Virus record (IMG/VR): IMGVR_UViG_3300015263_001819
Coordinates: 1-59,566 of that record
Length of the DNA stretch: 59,566 nucleotides
DNA from: a virus
Strand: one strand, 5' to 3'
The notes under the pieces were generated by a model. The model was not told the DNA's origin. It worked only from the letters and a program-made list of their open reading frames with translations, and did not search any database. Below, piece after piece: positions 15,500-22,709 of this stretch. How positions within the stretch are numbered: the stretch's first letter is position 1; each line of letters begins with the position of its first letter. The position numbers and the translations under genes were made by a program.

Positions 15500-15655
15500 T
15501 AGGCAACCACCCCGACCTCCGCAGCGTGCCGTCAACTGAGGGACTACAGCGAAGGTTAGCGACGTCAGCTTCTCATACGTGTACTAGGCGTAGATCTACA
15601 CCTTTTTGTCGCTTCGGTGTAGCTAGCCGACACTGCTGGTCGGGGTGGTTGCCTA
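15500..15655 (+). ncRNA. structured RNA or leader with 18-bp closing stem
   Basis: TAGGCAACCACCCCGACC (15500-15517) is perfectly complementary to 15638-15655. Inside it nest a second helix (GCAGCGTG 15521-15528 with CACTGC 15631-15636, one bulged C), a third (GGTTAGC 15554-15560 with GCTAGCC 15622-15628) and a terminal hairpin (CTACACC 15596-15602 with GGTGTAG 15616-15622). The helices are mutually compatible except for one shared base. No coding capacity was seen. The outer stem ends directly before the ribosome site ctaggagg of the gene at 15670, so the element could be a regulatory leader or a free-standing RNA. Confidence 0.65.
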
Positions 15656-15669
15656 CTAGGAGGTCGCCC

Positions 15670-15930
15670 ATGCCGCGCTACGTTTGCCGAGAGAGTCAAT
15701 TCCCGCCCGAGCCCGACGACTCAGTCATCGAGGCGGAGTCGCCCACCGTCGCCGCCGTCGCGTTCGCGCTGCCGATGGTGGAGGAGGGCGCCGTCGCCCC
15801 TGAGGAGGAGATCAAGATCGACGTCACGGATGAAGACGGTCGCTCGGTCGCGATCCGCATGCACTTCGTCGTGGCGGTGGTCGTCAACGGGGAGACGTAC
15901 TTGATCGAGAAGCCGAAGGAGACGCCATGA
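15670..15930 (+). CDS. hypothetical small protein
   Basis: This 86-residue acidic protein starts at ATG 15670 behind ctaggaggtcgccc. The second half is beta-rich (KIDVTDEDGRSVAIRMHFVV, then VVNGETYLIEK). Its stop overlaps the next start (ATGA), so its translation is tied to the 532-residue gene and possibly controlled by the RNA fold upstream. Confidence 0.65.
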   Translation: MPRYVCRESQFPPEPDDSVIEAESPTVAAVAFALPMVEEGAVAPEEEIKIDVTDEDGRSVAIRMHFVVAVVVNGETYLIEKPKETP

Positions 15931-17525
15931 AGACGAGCTTGGGTGTGCGCCACCGCTACACGCAATACGACATCGACCGCGAGTATGCGGTGCTGCTCCA
16001 CGAAATGCAGCGCACGTTTTCGTTCGCGTCGACACAACCGCTCTTCGAGACCACCGCCGACGCCGACGAACTCTTCGAGGCGTACTTGGAGGCGATGCCG
16101 GAGGAGTGGCGACAATACCACCGGTGCTCGGCGTGTCGCGAATTCTTCCGCACCGTGGGTGACCTAGTCACGATCGACCCGAACACCGGGCGCACGGTGT
16201 CGGCGGTGTGGCCGGCGAACGTCACCGGCTTCTATGCGGCGCCCGTCGAGGCGGTTCGCAAGGCCGTCCACCGCGCCCACGCGCGCATGCCGTTCTACTC
16301 TTCGTCGACGGTTCACGGCTCGCCGGAGAAGGGCGGATGGACGCACTTCCACGTTCGGCCGGCGAAGGCGGGGGTGTATTCCTCGCGGTTGCAGACGTCG
16401 TGGCAGCGCGCCGCGGAGAAGCACCAAAACTACATCTCCGTCTACCAAGCGTTGAACGACTTCTCGATCGACACCGTGCGGCAAGCCGTCACGCTGCTCA
16501 AGACCGACTCGCTCTACCGCTCGGAGAAGGTGCTCGGCGCCGCCGAGTGGCTTCTCGACTTGCACGAGAAGCGCGAAGCTGTTGGCGGCGTGCTCAAGCG
16601 CCACGTCGTGATGCGCGCGGTGTCGGCGGCGCCGGACGGGTTTTGCCACCCGCGGTCGAGCATGATTGGCTCGTTGCTCGAGGACTTGCAATCCGGGATG
16701 TCGATCGACCGCGTGAAGCAACGCTTCGCCGCCAAGATGAATCCGATGGCCTACCTTCGCCCGCAAGCCGCGCCGAAGTCGGGCGCGATCGACCAAGCCG
16801 AGAAGTTGTTCGATCAACTCGGCCTCGCTCCGGCGCTCCGCCGCCGGTTCGCGCGCCTCGACGAAATCGAGGCGATGTGGCTGCCTAAGCCGAGCGTACC
16901 GGAGCCGACCGTCGGCGGAACCTTCGCCGTGCTCCGCCAAGCGCCGCCTTCGAAAGCTCTCGACTTGGGCACCGAGACGATGACGTGGGTCAAGTTCGTA
17001 CGTGACGTCTTGCCGGAGGCGTTGAGTATCGAGCTGGACGTGCCGTATCGCGGCAACTTCACTGCCATCACCACCGCGGCCGACATGGGCGCCCCGCCGA
17101 TCTTGCGGTGGGATTCGGACGACCCAACGCGGCGCAACCCATGTTGCGTGTACGTCTACAACGGCGGCTCTGGCGCAAGGCAATGGGGCTTGAACGGCAC
17201 GTCCACCGTCACGGCGATTTGTCGCCGCCCGGAGAAGTGGAACGGTCGCGACTTCAAAGACGAGACCGACGGCGCGGTGCTCGTGCTGGAAGGCGCCGTC
17301 GACTCGCGCGACTCGGGTTTGGCTCTCTTCCCGGAGACGCTTAGCTCGGAGCTGCATGGCGTGCGTTCGGTCATCGAAGCATACTCCGCCCAAGGCCGCA
17401 TCGAGGGCCGTGACGAAGCCTCGGCGTGCGGGATTTTGCTCGGCGCGAAGAGCACCATCGGCTTGACTTTGAAGGCCCACGCCGTAGGATGGACGCGAAC
17501 GATCCGCCTGGATCGGTGGGAGTGA
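15927..17525 (+). CDS. conserved-looking phage protein of unknown function
   Basis: This 532-residue protein is coupled to the preceding small gene. Near residues 65-95 it contains YHRCSACREFFRTVGDLVTI, a CxxC knuckle followed by a hydrophobic strand, then WPANVTGFY. A mostly helical middle and a beta-rich C-terminal third (PCCVYVYNGGSGARQWGLNG) follow. I have an impression of similar YHxCxxCRxFxxxxGxLV proteins in other phages but cannot attach a function. It lies between capsid and methylase, so a role in nucleic acid transactions or virion maturation is equally possible. Confidence 0.7.
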   Translation: MKTSLGVRHRYTQYDIDREYAVLLHEMQRTFSFASTQPLFETTADADELFEAYLEAMPEEWRQYHRCSACREFFRTVGDLVTIDPNTGRTVSAVWPANVTGFYAAPVEAVRKAVHRAHARMPFYSSSTVHGSPEKGGWTHFHVRPAKAGVYSSRLQTSWQRAAEKHQNYISVYQALNDFSIDTVRQAVTLLKTDSLYRSEKVLGAAEWLLDLHEKREAVGGVLKRHVVMRAVSAAPDGFCHPRSSMIGSLLEDLQSGMSIDRVKQRFAAKMNPMAYLRPQAAPKSGAIDQAEKLFDQLGLAPALRRRFARLDEIEAMWLPKPSVPEPTVGGTFAVLRQAPPSKALDLGTETMTWVKFVRDVLPEALSIELDVPYRGNFTAITTAADMGAPPILRWDSDDPTRRNPCCVYVYNGGSGARQWGLNGTSTVTAICRRPEKWNGRDFKDETDGAVLVLEGAVDSRDSGLALFPETLSSELHGVRSVIEAYSAQGRIEGRDEASACGILLGAKSTIGLTLKAHAVGWTRTIRLDRWE

Positions 17526-17527
17526 AG

Positions 17528-18094
17528 ATGCCCAAGCCCAACGCCTTGCATTCGCTCTACGGCGGAAAGACGGCCCTGTCGGGGAACATCGGCGGTCAGA
17601 AGCGTGAGCAAACCGTCTTCACGCCGGAGTGGTTCATCGACCAAATCTCGCTCGCCGCCGGCTCCGGCCCTTCCCTCGATCCGTGTACGACCTCGGAAAA
17701 CCCCGTCGGTGCGGACTTGTATTACACGGAGGCAGTGAACGGGCTCCTTTTGCCGTGGAAGACGCCGCGGTGGGTGTACTGGAACCCGCCATACAACCGA
17801 CTCGAGCAATGGATGCTCAAGGCGTTCGCTGAGGCGCAAAACGGTGTGCCGTCGTATGGGCTCATACCGCTCCGCCCACAGCGCGGGTGGTACGCGCGAT
17901 ACGCCCGAGGCGCCGAACTCGTCCCGCTCGCTCCGTTCCCGTTCCAAGGCCACAAAAGCTCGTTCCCCGCGCCGTTGGTGTTGTTGGCGTGGCATCTACC
18001 ACCGCCCGAGAGGATCCTGAATCCGAAGAACAAGAACCTCGTCTTGGGGTTCATGGAGATTCACGCCACCCCGCGGGCGAAACGCGCGGCGTAG
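17528..18094 (+). CDS. phage N6-adenine DNA methyltransferase (Dam-like)
   Basis: This 188-residue protein has FTPEWFIDQI at residues 31-40 and the SAM-site-like SLDPCTTSENPVGADLYYTE from 49. WNPPYN at 85-90 is the catalytic NPPY motif of amino-methylating enzymes, and PLRPQRGWY follows. Length and motif spacing match the compact phage Dam family. It would methylate adenine in phage DNA, probably as protection from restriction. The start is ATG 17528 behind gggagtgaag. It is transcribed with the preceding unknown gene. Confidence 0.85.
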   Translation: MPKPNALHSLYGGKTALSGNIGGQKREQTVFTPEWFIDQISLAAGSGPSLDPCTTSENPVGADLYYTEAVNGLLLPWKTPRWVYWNPPYNRLEQWMLKAFAEAQNGVPSYGLIPLRPQRGWYARYARGAELVPLAPFPFQGHKSSFPAPLVLLAWHLPPPERILNPKNKNLVLGFMEIHATPRAKRAA

Positions 18095-18142
18095 TTTTTT
18101 CGACCACACGTACGTTTTCCACTTGCACGGGTCGGTGACGTG

Positions 18143-18160
18143 CATCACATTCGTGTGATG
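18143..18160 (+). promoter_or_regulatory. 7-bp hairpin with TTCG loop over a start codon
   Basis: CATCACA (18143-18149) and TGTGATG (18154-18160) pair across TTCG. The 3' arm contains ATG 18158. The fold may limit initiation at that ATG, or the dyad may be a protein-binding site. Confidence 0.5.
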
Positions 18161-18814
18161 TCTCCATCTACCCGTCGTAAAGCCAATTCCGAGTCGTCCG
18201 ACGGCTCGCCCGAGCCCGCGCTCGACGCCGCCGAGGAAACCGTGACCGAACTAGAAGCGCCCGCCCCGGCCACCCCCGAGCCGAACTTGAAGGGTGTAGT
18301 CGTCATCGAGAACAACGGCTACTCGGACGTGTTCCTCCCCAGCACGAAGTCGCACGCCAAAGGCAAGCGGCTCATCCCGGGGCTCAACAACGTCCCGCGG
18401 CTCTACCTCCACGAGCTGATGACCCACCGCGTCAAGAACCGCGACAACGACGGCGAGCCCGGCGGCTACCGCTACCCAGGTCAAGAGGCGTTGAAGCGCT
18501 TGCAGACCCCCGTGCGCATCTCTCAAATGGAGCACGCCGACTACTTAGGCCCACGCATCACCATCTACGAGCCCGACCAACTCCGCGCGCGCGGCATCGA
18601 GGTCGGCGATTACGGCGTCGATGCCGAGGGCCCGCCCCCGCCCGCTTCGCTCGCCGCCGGCGGCTACAACTTCGAGACCGCCGCACGCATCATCCGCATC
18701 ACGAAGGACCCCGAGGCGCTGAAGCGTTGGGCCGCCGAGCGTGGCGTCAAGCAGGACATCAAAGATGAGTGCCTCAAGCGACTCGGCCAAATCGCCCCCG
18801 CGCCGCGCGCGTAA
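18158..18814 (+). CDS. hypothetical head-tail region protein
   Basis: This 218-residue protein has a Glu/Pro/Ala-rich disordered N-terminus (about 45 residues). A compact domain beginning LKGVVVIENNGYSDVFLPST and a helical C-terminus containing FETAARIIRITKDPEALKRWA follow. GTG 18140 is an alternative start upstream of the hairpin. Position between methylase and connector suggests a virion or head-completion role, but no family was recognised. Confidence 0.65.
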   Translation: MSPSTRRKANSESSDGSPEPALDAAEETVTELEAPAPATPEPNLKGVVVIENNGYSDVFLPSTKSHAKGKRLIPGLNNVPRLYLHELMTHRVKNRDNDGEPGGYRYPGQEALKRLQTPVRISQMEHADYLGPRITIYEPDQLRARGIEVGDYGVDAEGPPPPASLAAGGYNFETAARIIRITKDPEALKRWAAERGVKQDIKDECLKRLGQIAPAPRA

Positions 18815-18983
18815 GGCGAAGCCGCCGCCGGTCCCCTCGGCGCACTTGTGGGTGTGCGAGTCGTGCGGGCATGTGCTGGAAGGCGTCTCGCCCCCCGACA
18901 CGTGCTCGTGGTGCACCCACGAGTACTTCGCAAACATGAAGGATCTCGAGGACGAACGCGCCTCCGACGGAGCGCTCGAGTAG
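18765..18983 (+). CDS. small rubredoxin/rubrerythrin-type zinc ribbon
   Basis: This 72-residue ORF starts at ATG 18765 and overlaps the previous gene by 50 bp. WVCESCGHVLEGVSPPDTCS and WCTHEYF give two CxxC pairs arranged as in rubrerythrin-like metal sites. The first 20 residues are basic. The role is unknown. Confidence 0.6.
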   Translation: MSASSDSAKSPPRRARKAKPPPVPSAHLWVCESCGHVLEGVSPPDTCSWCTHEYFANMKDLEDERASDGALE

Positions 18984-18995
18984 CCGACCGAGGCG

Positions 18996-19004
18996 CGCTA
19001 GACT
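18996..19004 (+). promoter_or_regulatory. -10 CGCTAGACT, leaderless spacing
   Basis: TAGACT ends 6 nt before ATG 19011. The upstream triplet is CGC instead of TGC. Confidence 0.5.
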
Positions 19005-19010
19005 TACGGC

Positions 19011-19298
19011 ATGGCTACCCTCGCCGGCTTCCGCGCCCGTTTCCCCGAGTTCGACAACGCTTCCGACACGTACGTCCAAACCGCGTTGGACGACGCGGCG
19101 TTGTCTACGTACGCTGACATGTACGGATCCTCGGCGCTCGCCGACCAAGCCGTGATGTTGAAGGCGGCGATCCACCTAGTGGAGAGCCCCCGGGCGCGGG
19201 AGATGCGCGTCAACATCCCCGGAGAGCAAGTCTACACCTACATGTCGCGCCTTCAGCGCCTTCAACGATCGGCGGCTATGGGCGTTCGGGTATTCTAG
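19011..19298 (+). CDS. head-tail connector (DUF4054/gp6-like)
   Basis: This 95-residue protein begins MATLAGFRARFPEFDNASDT, the usual start of DUF4054-type adaptors (F-x-x-x-F-P-E-F followed by helices). ALADQAVMLKAAIHLVE and a C-terminal basic tail follow. It should form the ring attached to the portal. The gene has a leaderless-type -10 and is followed closely by a gp10-like gene. Confidence 0.75.
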   Translation: MATLAGFRARFPEFDNASDTYVQTALDDAALSTYADMYGSSALADQAVMLKAAIHLVESPRAREMRVNIPGEQVYTYMSRLQRLQRSAAMGVRVF

Positions 19299-19307
19299 GG
19301 GTTCTAA

Positions 19308-19826
19308 GTGCCCGCAAAGATAAAGGATACCGACCACGGCTTCAAGAAGCTCATGGGCGAACTCGGGGAACTCGGCACGATCACGATCGGCGTGCAAGGC
19401 CAAGAGGCGCTCTCGATGCACCCCGAGGCGAACATGACGGTCGGTGAGCTGGCCCAACGCCACGAACTCGGCCTCGGCGTTCCGCAGCGCTCGTTCATCC
19501 GGGCGTGGTTCGACAAGCACGAGGCGCGGCTTCGCAAAGAGACCGCCGCCGAACTCGAAGCGGTGCTGAAGGGCACATCCACCCGCAAGAAGTCGCTCGC
19601 CGCGCTCGGCTACAAATGGACCGAGGAAATCCGCGAGCACATCGACCGGAACGAAGTCGACGGTCCGCCGCTCGCGCCGGCGACGGTGGCGAAGAAGGGC
19701 CACGACACGAAATTGCTCGGCTTTACTTACACGCTACGCAACGCCGTCACGTACAAGCTCTTCCTCCCGCAGAAGAAGTCCATCCGTGATGTCGAGCAAC
19801 GCAAAGCGGCGAGAGGACAATCGTAG
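19308..19826 (+). CDS. HK97 gp10-like head closure/tail completion protein
   Basis: This 172-residue protein starts at GTG 19308. Residues 40-66 hold the family-typical segment: a Gly-rich strand, then LGLGVPQRSFIRAWFDKHEARL, like the G-x-P-x-R-(P/S)-F motif of gp10-type proteins. A long helix with EELEAVLKG-like composition and a C-terminal LAPATVAKKGHDTKLLG (an 'S/A-x-x-T...K...K-x-L' motif) follow. It completes the neck between connector and tail. Confidence 0.75.
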   Translation: MPAKIKDTDHGFKKLMGELGELGTITIGVQGQEALSMHPEANMTVGELAQRHELGLGVPQRSFIRAWFDKHEARLRKETAAELEAVLKGTSTRKKSLAALGYKWTEEIREHIDRNEVDGPPLAPATVAKKGHDTKLLGFTYTLRNAVTYKLFLPQKKSIRDVEQRKAARGQS

Positions 19827-20201
19827 ATGCCGAACGGTACGGAAGTCCGGGGGCTGAAGCAACCACCTAAGCGCCGACCGCCGCCGCGCGTGCGCAAGCC
19901 TAGACGCGGGAAGTTCACCCAAGCCGCTCCGGGCGGGGCTAGGAGCCTCCGAACGACGCCGAGCGCCTCGGGCGCGCGCTTTCGGGCGCGCGGGCCGCGG
20001 TCGTTCCGGATGAAGCTCCGACCGTGGCGTCCGGGGCTCGGGTTGCGCTCGGCGTTCGCCCGGCAACTGCTCCGTATGCTTGGCAAATTGAGACAAACCA
20101 CATCCGCCGGGCGCTTCCGTAACCACGGCTTCACTGGCTCGCGCAATGCCGACGCTACGGGTCTCCGAGCCCGGAAGCGGCTCCCGCTCCGGTTCTTCTA
20201 G
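19827..20201 (+). CDS. very basic hypothetical protein
   Basis: This 124-residue ORF starts at ATG 19827, immediately after the previous stop and behind gagaggacaatcgtag. More than a quarter of the residues are Arg or Lys and no hydrophobic core is evident. It fills the gap exactly between two well-supported genes, which is the main argument for it. It could bind DNA or be a head-closure tail extension. Confidence 0.45.
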   Translation: MPNGTEVRGLKQPPKRRPPPRVRKPRRGKFTQAAPGGARSLRTTPSASGARFRARGPRSFRMKLRPWRPGLGLRSAFARQLLRMLGKLRQTTSAGRFRNHGFTGSRNADATGLRARKRLPLRFF

Positions 20202-20207
20202 CCGACG

Positions 20208-20216
20208 CGCTACACT
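20208..20216 (+). promoter_or_regulatory. -10 CGCTACACT, leaderless spacing
   Basis: TACACT ends 6 nt before ATG 20223. Confidence 0.5.
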
Positions 20217-20222
20217 TAGCCC

Positions 20223-20585
20223 ATGGAAATCGTAGCATCCGGGCATAGCGGCGGCGCGCGGGACAAGACCGGAGCGGACTCGTCTACGGTCGTGGCCCTC
20301 GACCTCTCCGAGTTCGAAAACCGGTGGGTCGAGTTGTGGTTCGACCAAGACGCCGAGATCGCGTGGGCGACGACGGCTACGAACCCGACGATTGCCTCGA
20401 CGTCGGCCGCAGTCTCGGCCAACGTCGACTCGGCCACCCCGACGAACGTCGGGCGGAAGGTGCCGGCGGAGACGTACGTGTCGCGCTTCGTGCGTCGACC
20501 GAATTCATTTTTGCTCTATCGTGCCCAATCCACATCGATTACAATCGTCGAAGTCATCCCGACGTCGCCTAAGCAGGTGTTCTAG
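20223..20585 (+). CDS. hypothetical virion-region protein
   Basis: This 120-residue, Ser/Thr- and Val-rich, beta-type protein ends in an SITIVEVIPTSP strand. Its position between neck genes and decoration genes suggests a structural role. The stop overlaps the start of the next gene by one base. Confidence 0.6.
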   Translation: MEIVASGHSGGARDKTGADSSTVVALDLSEFENRWVELWFDQDAEIAWATTATNPTIASTSAAVSANVDSATPTNVGRKVPAETYVSRFVRRPNSFLLYRAQSTSITIVEVIPTSPKQVF

Positions 20586-21358
20586 TGTCTGGCTTCCGTC
20601 GAGATTCGGCGGGGACCGCGCGCCGTGAGCCAGCGGAACCGCGCGCCGGGTGGTTGGAGCCTAGCACCCCGGCTTTGCCAGCGACGTTATACGGCGGCGT
20701 CGGCTTCGGCGGCGGCACGACGTTGATGACCGCATACCCTGCAGTACAGGGAGATGGCACGACTGGATTGTGGATCTGCGCGCTGGCGTGGTGGACATCC
20801 GTACCAACCGGGTATGGCTATTTGAGCGGGTGCTTCGGCGGGGCGACCGGTTGGGGCATAGAGCAAAACGCCGCTAGCTTGACGTTCTTCATCGACGCCA
20901 CCGGGACCTACTCACCGACGTACACAATAACCGGCGGGGTTGTAAATACTCCCATGGTTATCGTAGGGTGGTGGGATGGCAGCGCCGTACGTTTGAGCGT
21001 AAACGGCGCGGAAGTAGGCTCGGGTACTGCAGATGCAACCTATGCGCCCAACAACTCTCCGATGGCGTTCAATTCGAGAAACACCGGAACATCGGGCAGC
21101 GAAGCGTATCTAGCTGGGCTCGTCGGGGCGAATACGTTCATCAATGCCGCCGGCGCCGCCGATTTGTACGCGCAATTCGTAGCAACTCATCGCACTCCGC
21201 TAGGTGCAGCCCAAAGCGCCGAACACCGATGGGACGTCAGCGAGCAAGTCACCGGGGCATCTTTCCCCGCGGGCTTGGTTGACTCAATCGGGTCTGATAA
21301 CATGGCCTTCACCTTAGGGTCAGAGGCCGACATCACGCTGGGATCGCTGGCTTTGTAG
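20585..21358 (+). CDS. LamG-like carbohydrate-binding protein
   Basis: This 257-residue protein starts at GTG. After a basic N-terminal segment it shows the concanavalin/LamG jelly-roll pattern: TTGLWICALAWWTSVP, then TPMVIVGWWDGSAVRLSVNG and a late AYLAGLVGANTF strand. Such domains on phage particles bind glycans. Two further genes downstream carry similar folds, so this looks like a cluster of surface decorations. The fold call rests on pattern only. Confidence 0.6.
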   Translation: MSGFRRDSAGTARREPAEPRAGWLEPSTPALPATLYGGVGFGGGTTLMTAYPAVQGDGTTGLWICALAWWTSVPTGYGYLSGCFGGATGWGIEQNAASLTFFIDATGTYSPTYTITGGVVNTPMVIVGWWDGSAVRLSVNGAEVGSGTADATYAPNNSPMAFNSRNTGTSGSEAYLAGLVGANTFINAAGAADLYAQFVATHRTPLGAAQSAEHRWDVSEQVTGASFPAGLVDSIGSDNMAFTLGSEADITLGSLAL

Positions 21359-21364
21359 TACTCT
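21359..21364 (+). promoter_or_regulatory. candidate -10 TACTCT, leaderless spacing
   Basis: TACTCT ends 7 nt before GTG 21372. The TG extension is imperfect. Confidence 0.3.
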
Positions 21365-21371
21365 AAGATGG

Positions 21372-22709
21372 GTGAGAAGAGAAGGCGCTGGACGCCCCAG
21401 CCCACGTTTCGAGCACGCGATGGGTCTAGAAGGCCTTCCGATAGCGGCTAGGTGGAGAGCCAACTATTTCGACGGCACGTGGCCGTCGATTGGCGGTAGC
21501 GCCGTTTTCGAGGGCACCGCTTCTGCTTTGGTAGGGACCCTACGAGCCGGCCGTTACCCGATGGTCGCAACTACGAGCATGACGTGCGGCGCGGTGGGCG
21601 TCTCTGGTGGCTCATTCTCTGTCGCGTGGTGGGGCTATGCAGAGACGTCGTCGGTGCCTATTCGGCTTGACTTCGAGTCGCTGTACGCCCAGCTATCCTC
21701 CGTGCCCGAGTGGGCCGCCGGCGACTATTGGCGCTCTTCGCCGCCCACGGACACGCCGTGGGAGACGGCCGACGTGCAGTGGCCGCATTGGTGGGTGTGG
21801 GTGGTGGACCACGACAGGTGGACGCTTTATCGCGACGGCGAGTCCATAGGATACCGAGACAACCGCGGTGTCGCCTCCGGCTCGTGCGTCAGCGTGACGT
21901 TGGGCGACTCCGCTTGGAGTGAGATCGTTTTGTTCTCCGCGCCGCTGCGCCCTCCTCAAGTGAGGCAAACGTGGCACTACGCCAAGCGTTACGTAGCCAG
22001 CGCTTCTCGTGACGTGTGGGTTTGCTTGGGCGACTCGGAGATGGAAGGCCGCGCCGATCCGGTCGACGTGCCAGTCGGCTACCCGCCTTTGGATGGTTCT
22101 TTGTGGATGCTGAGGTATTTCGAACCGTCTACTTACTGGAACGCATGGTCGGAGTTGACGGAGCCGTGCAACCGATCGGGAACGTTCGCCGACGGCAAAG
22201 GCGTCGGTCCGGCGGGGTTGTTCGGGTGGCTTAGGTCGTTGCGGACGTCTCGCGAGACGGGCGTGTTGAATTGCGCACACGGCGGGCGTAAATCCTCCGA
22301 GCAGCTCGAGGGCGGCACGTATTGGTCAGTGAACACGCCGCGAATCGACGCGGCGTTGTCGACGCCTGGCGCTCGCTTAGCCGGATATGTGCTCTATGAC
22401 GGCGCCAACGATGCGGTCGATGCAGATCCCGCCTACGCGGCGAATTGGACGGCCACGCTCGGCGCTTACGTTGCACGCTACGGCTCCGCGCCGATGATCG
22501 TAACGCGTTTACCTACCACCGTACCGACTGATGGCGCCTATCCTTCGTGGGAGTCCGTACGCACCCAACAAGCCGAACTTGCGGCTGCGCTAGGCGCCCG
22601 GTTGGTCGACGCCCCTGAAGGGCCGTGGATCGAGGCGTACAAGCTTCACCTAGCGATTCCGGGGAGTTTGGGGGTAGCCACGCGGTGGGATGCTAGTCTT
22701 GGGGAATGA
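21372..22709 (+). CDS. LamG plus SGNH/SASA-type esterase
   Basis: This is a 445-residue protein. Residues 25-200 are a LamG-like module (FSVAWWGYAETSSVP, DHDRWTLYRDGESIG, EIVLFSAPL). From about 212 an SGNH hydrolase begins: VWVCLGDSEMEG at 215-226 with the candidate nucleophile Ser222, LYDGANDA at 341-348 as block III, and His426 in KLHLAIPG. In family members an Asp normally lies three residues before that His; here the residue is Tyr, so activity is uncertain. It would deacetylate or de-esterify surface polysaccharide. GTG 21372 is used; ATG 21420 is an alternative. Confidence 0.65.
   Translation: MRREGAGRPSPRFEHAMGLEGLPIAARWRANYFDGTWPSIGGSAVFEGTASALVGTLRAGRYPMVATTSMTCGAVGVSGGSFSVAWWGYAETSSVPIRLDFESLYAQLSSVPEWAAGDYWRSSPPTDTPWETADVQWPHWWVWVVDHDRWTLYRDGESIGYRDNRGVASGSCVSVTLGDSAWSEIVLFSAPLRPPQVRQTWHYAKRYVASASRDVWVCLGDSEMEGRADPVDVPVGYPPLDGSLWMLRYFEPSTYWNAWSELTEPCNRSGTFADGKGVGPAGLFGWLRSLRTSRETGVLNCAHGGRKSSEQLEGGTYWSVNTPRIDAALSTPGARLAGYVLYDGANDAVDADPAYAANWTATLGAYVARYGSAPMIVTRLPTTVPTDGAYPSWESVRTQQAELAAALGARLVDAPEGPWIEAYKLHLAIPGSLGVATRWDASLGE
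22691..22699 (+). promoter_or_regulatory. extended -10 TGCTAGTCT, leaderless spacing
   Basis: TAGTCT ends 6 nt before ATG 22706, inside the end of the previous coding region. Confidence 0.55.

Noticed and set aside
15500-15655. tRNA gene
   Set aside because: No acceptor/T-loop signature; the closing stem is 18 bp and the inner helices do not form a cloverleaf.
16164-17480. 438-residue minus-strand ORF
   Set aside because: Reverse shadow of the 532-residue gene, rich in Arg and His with no domain.
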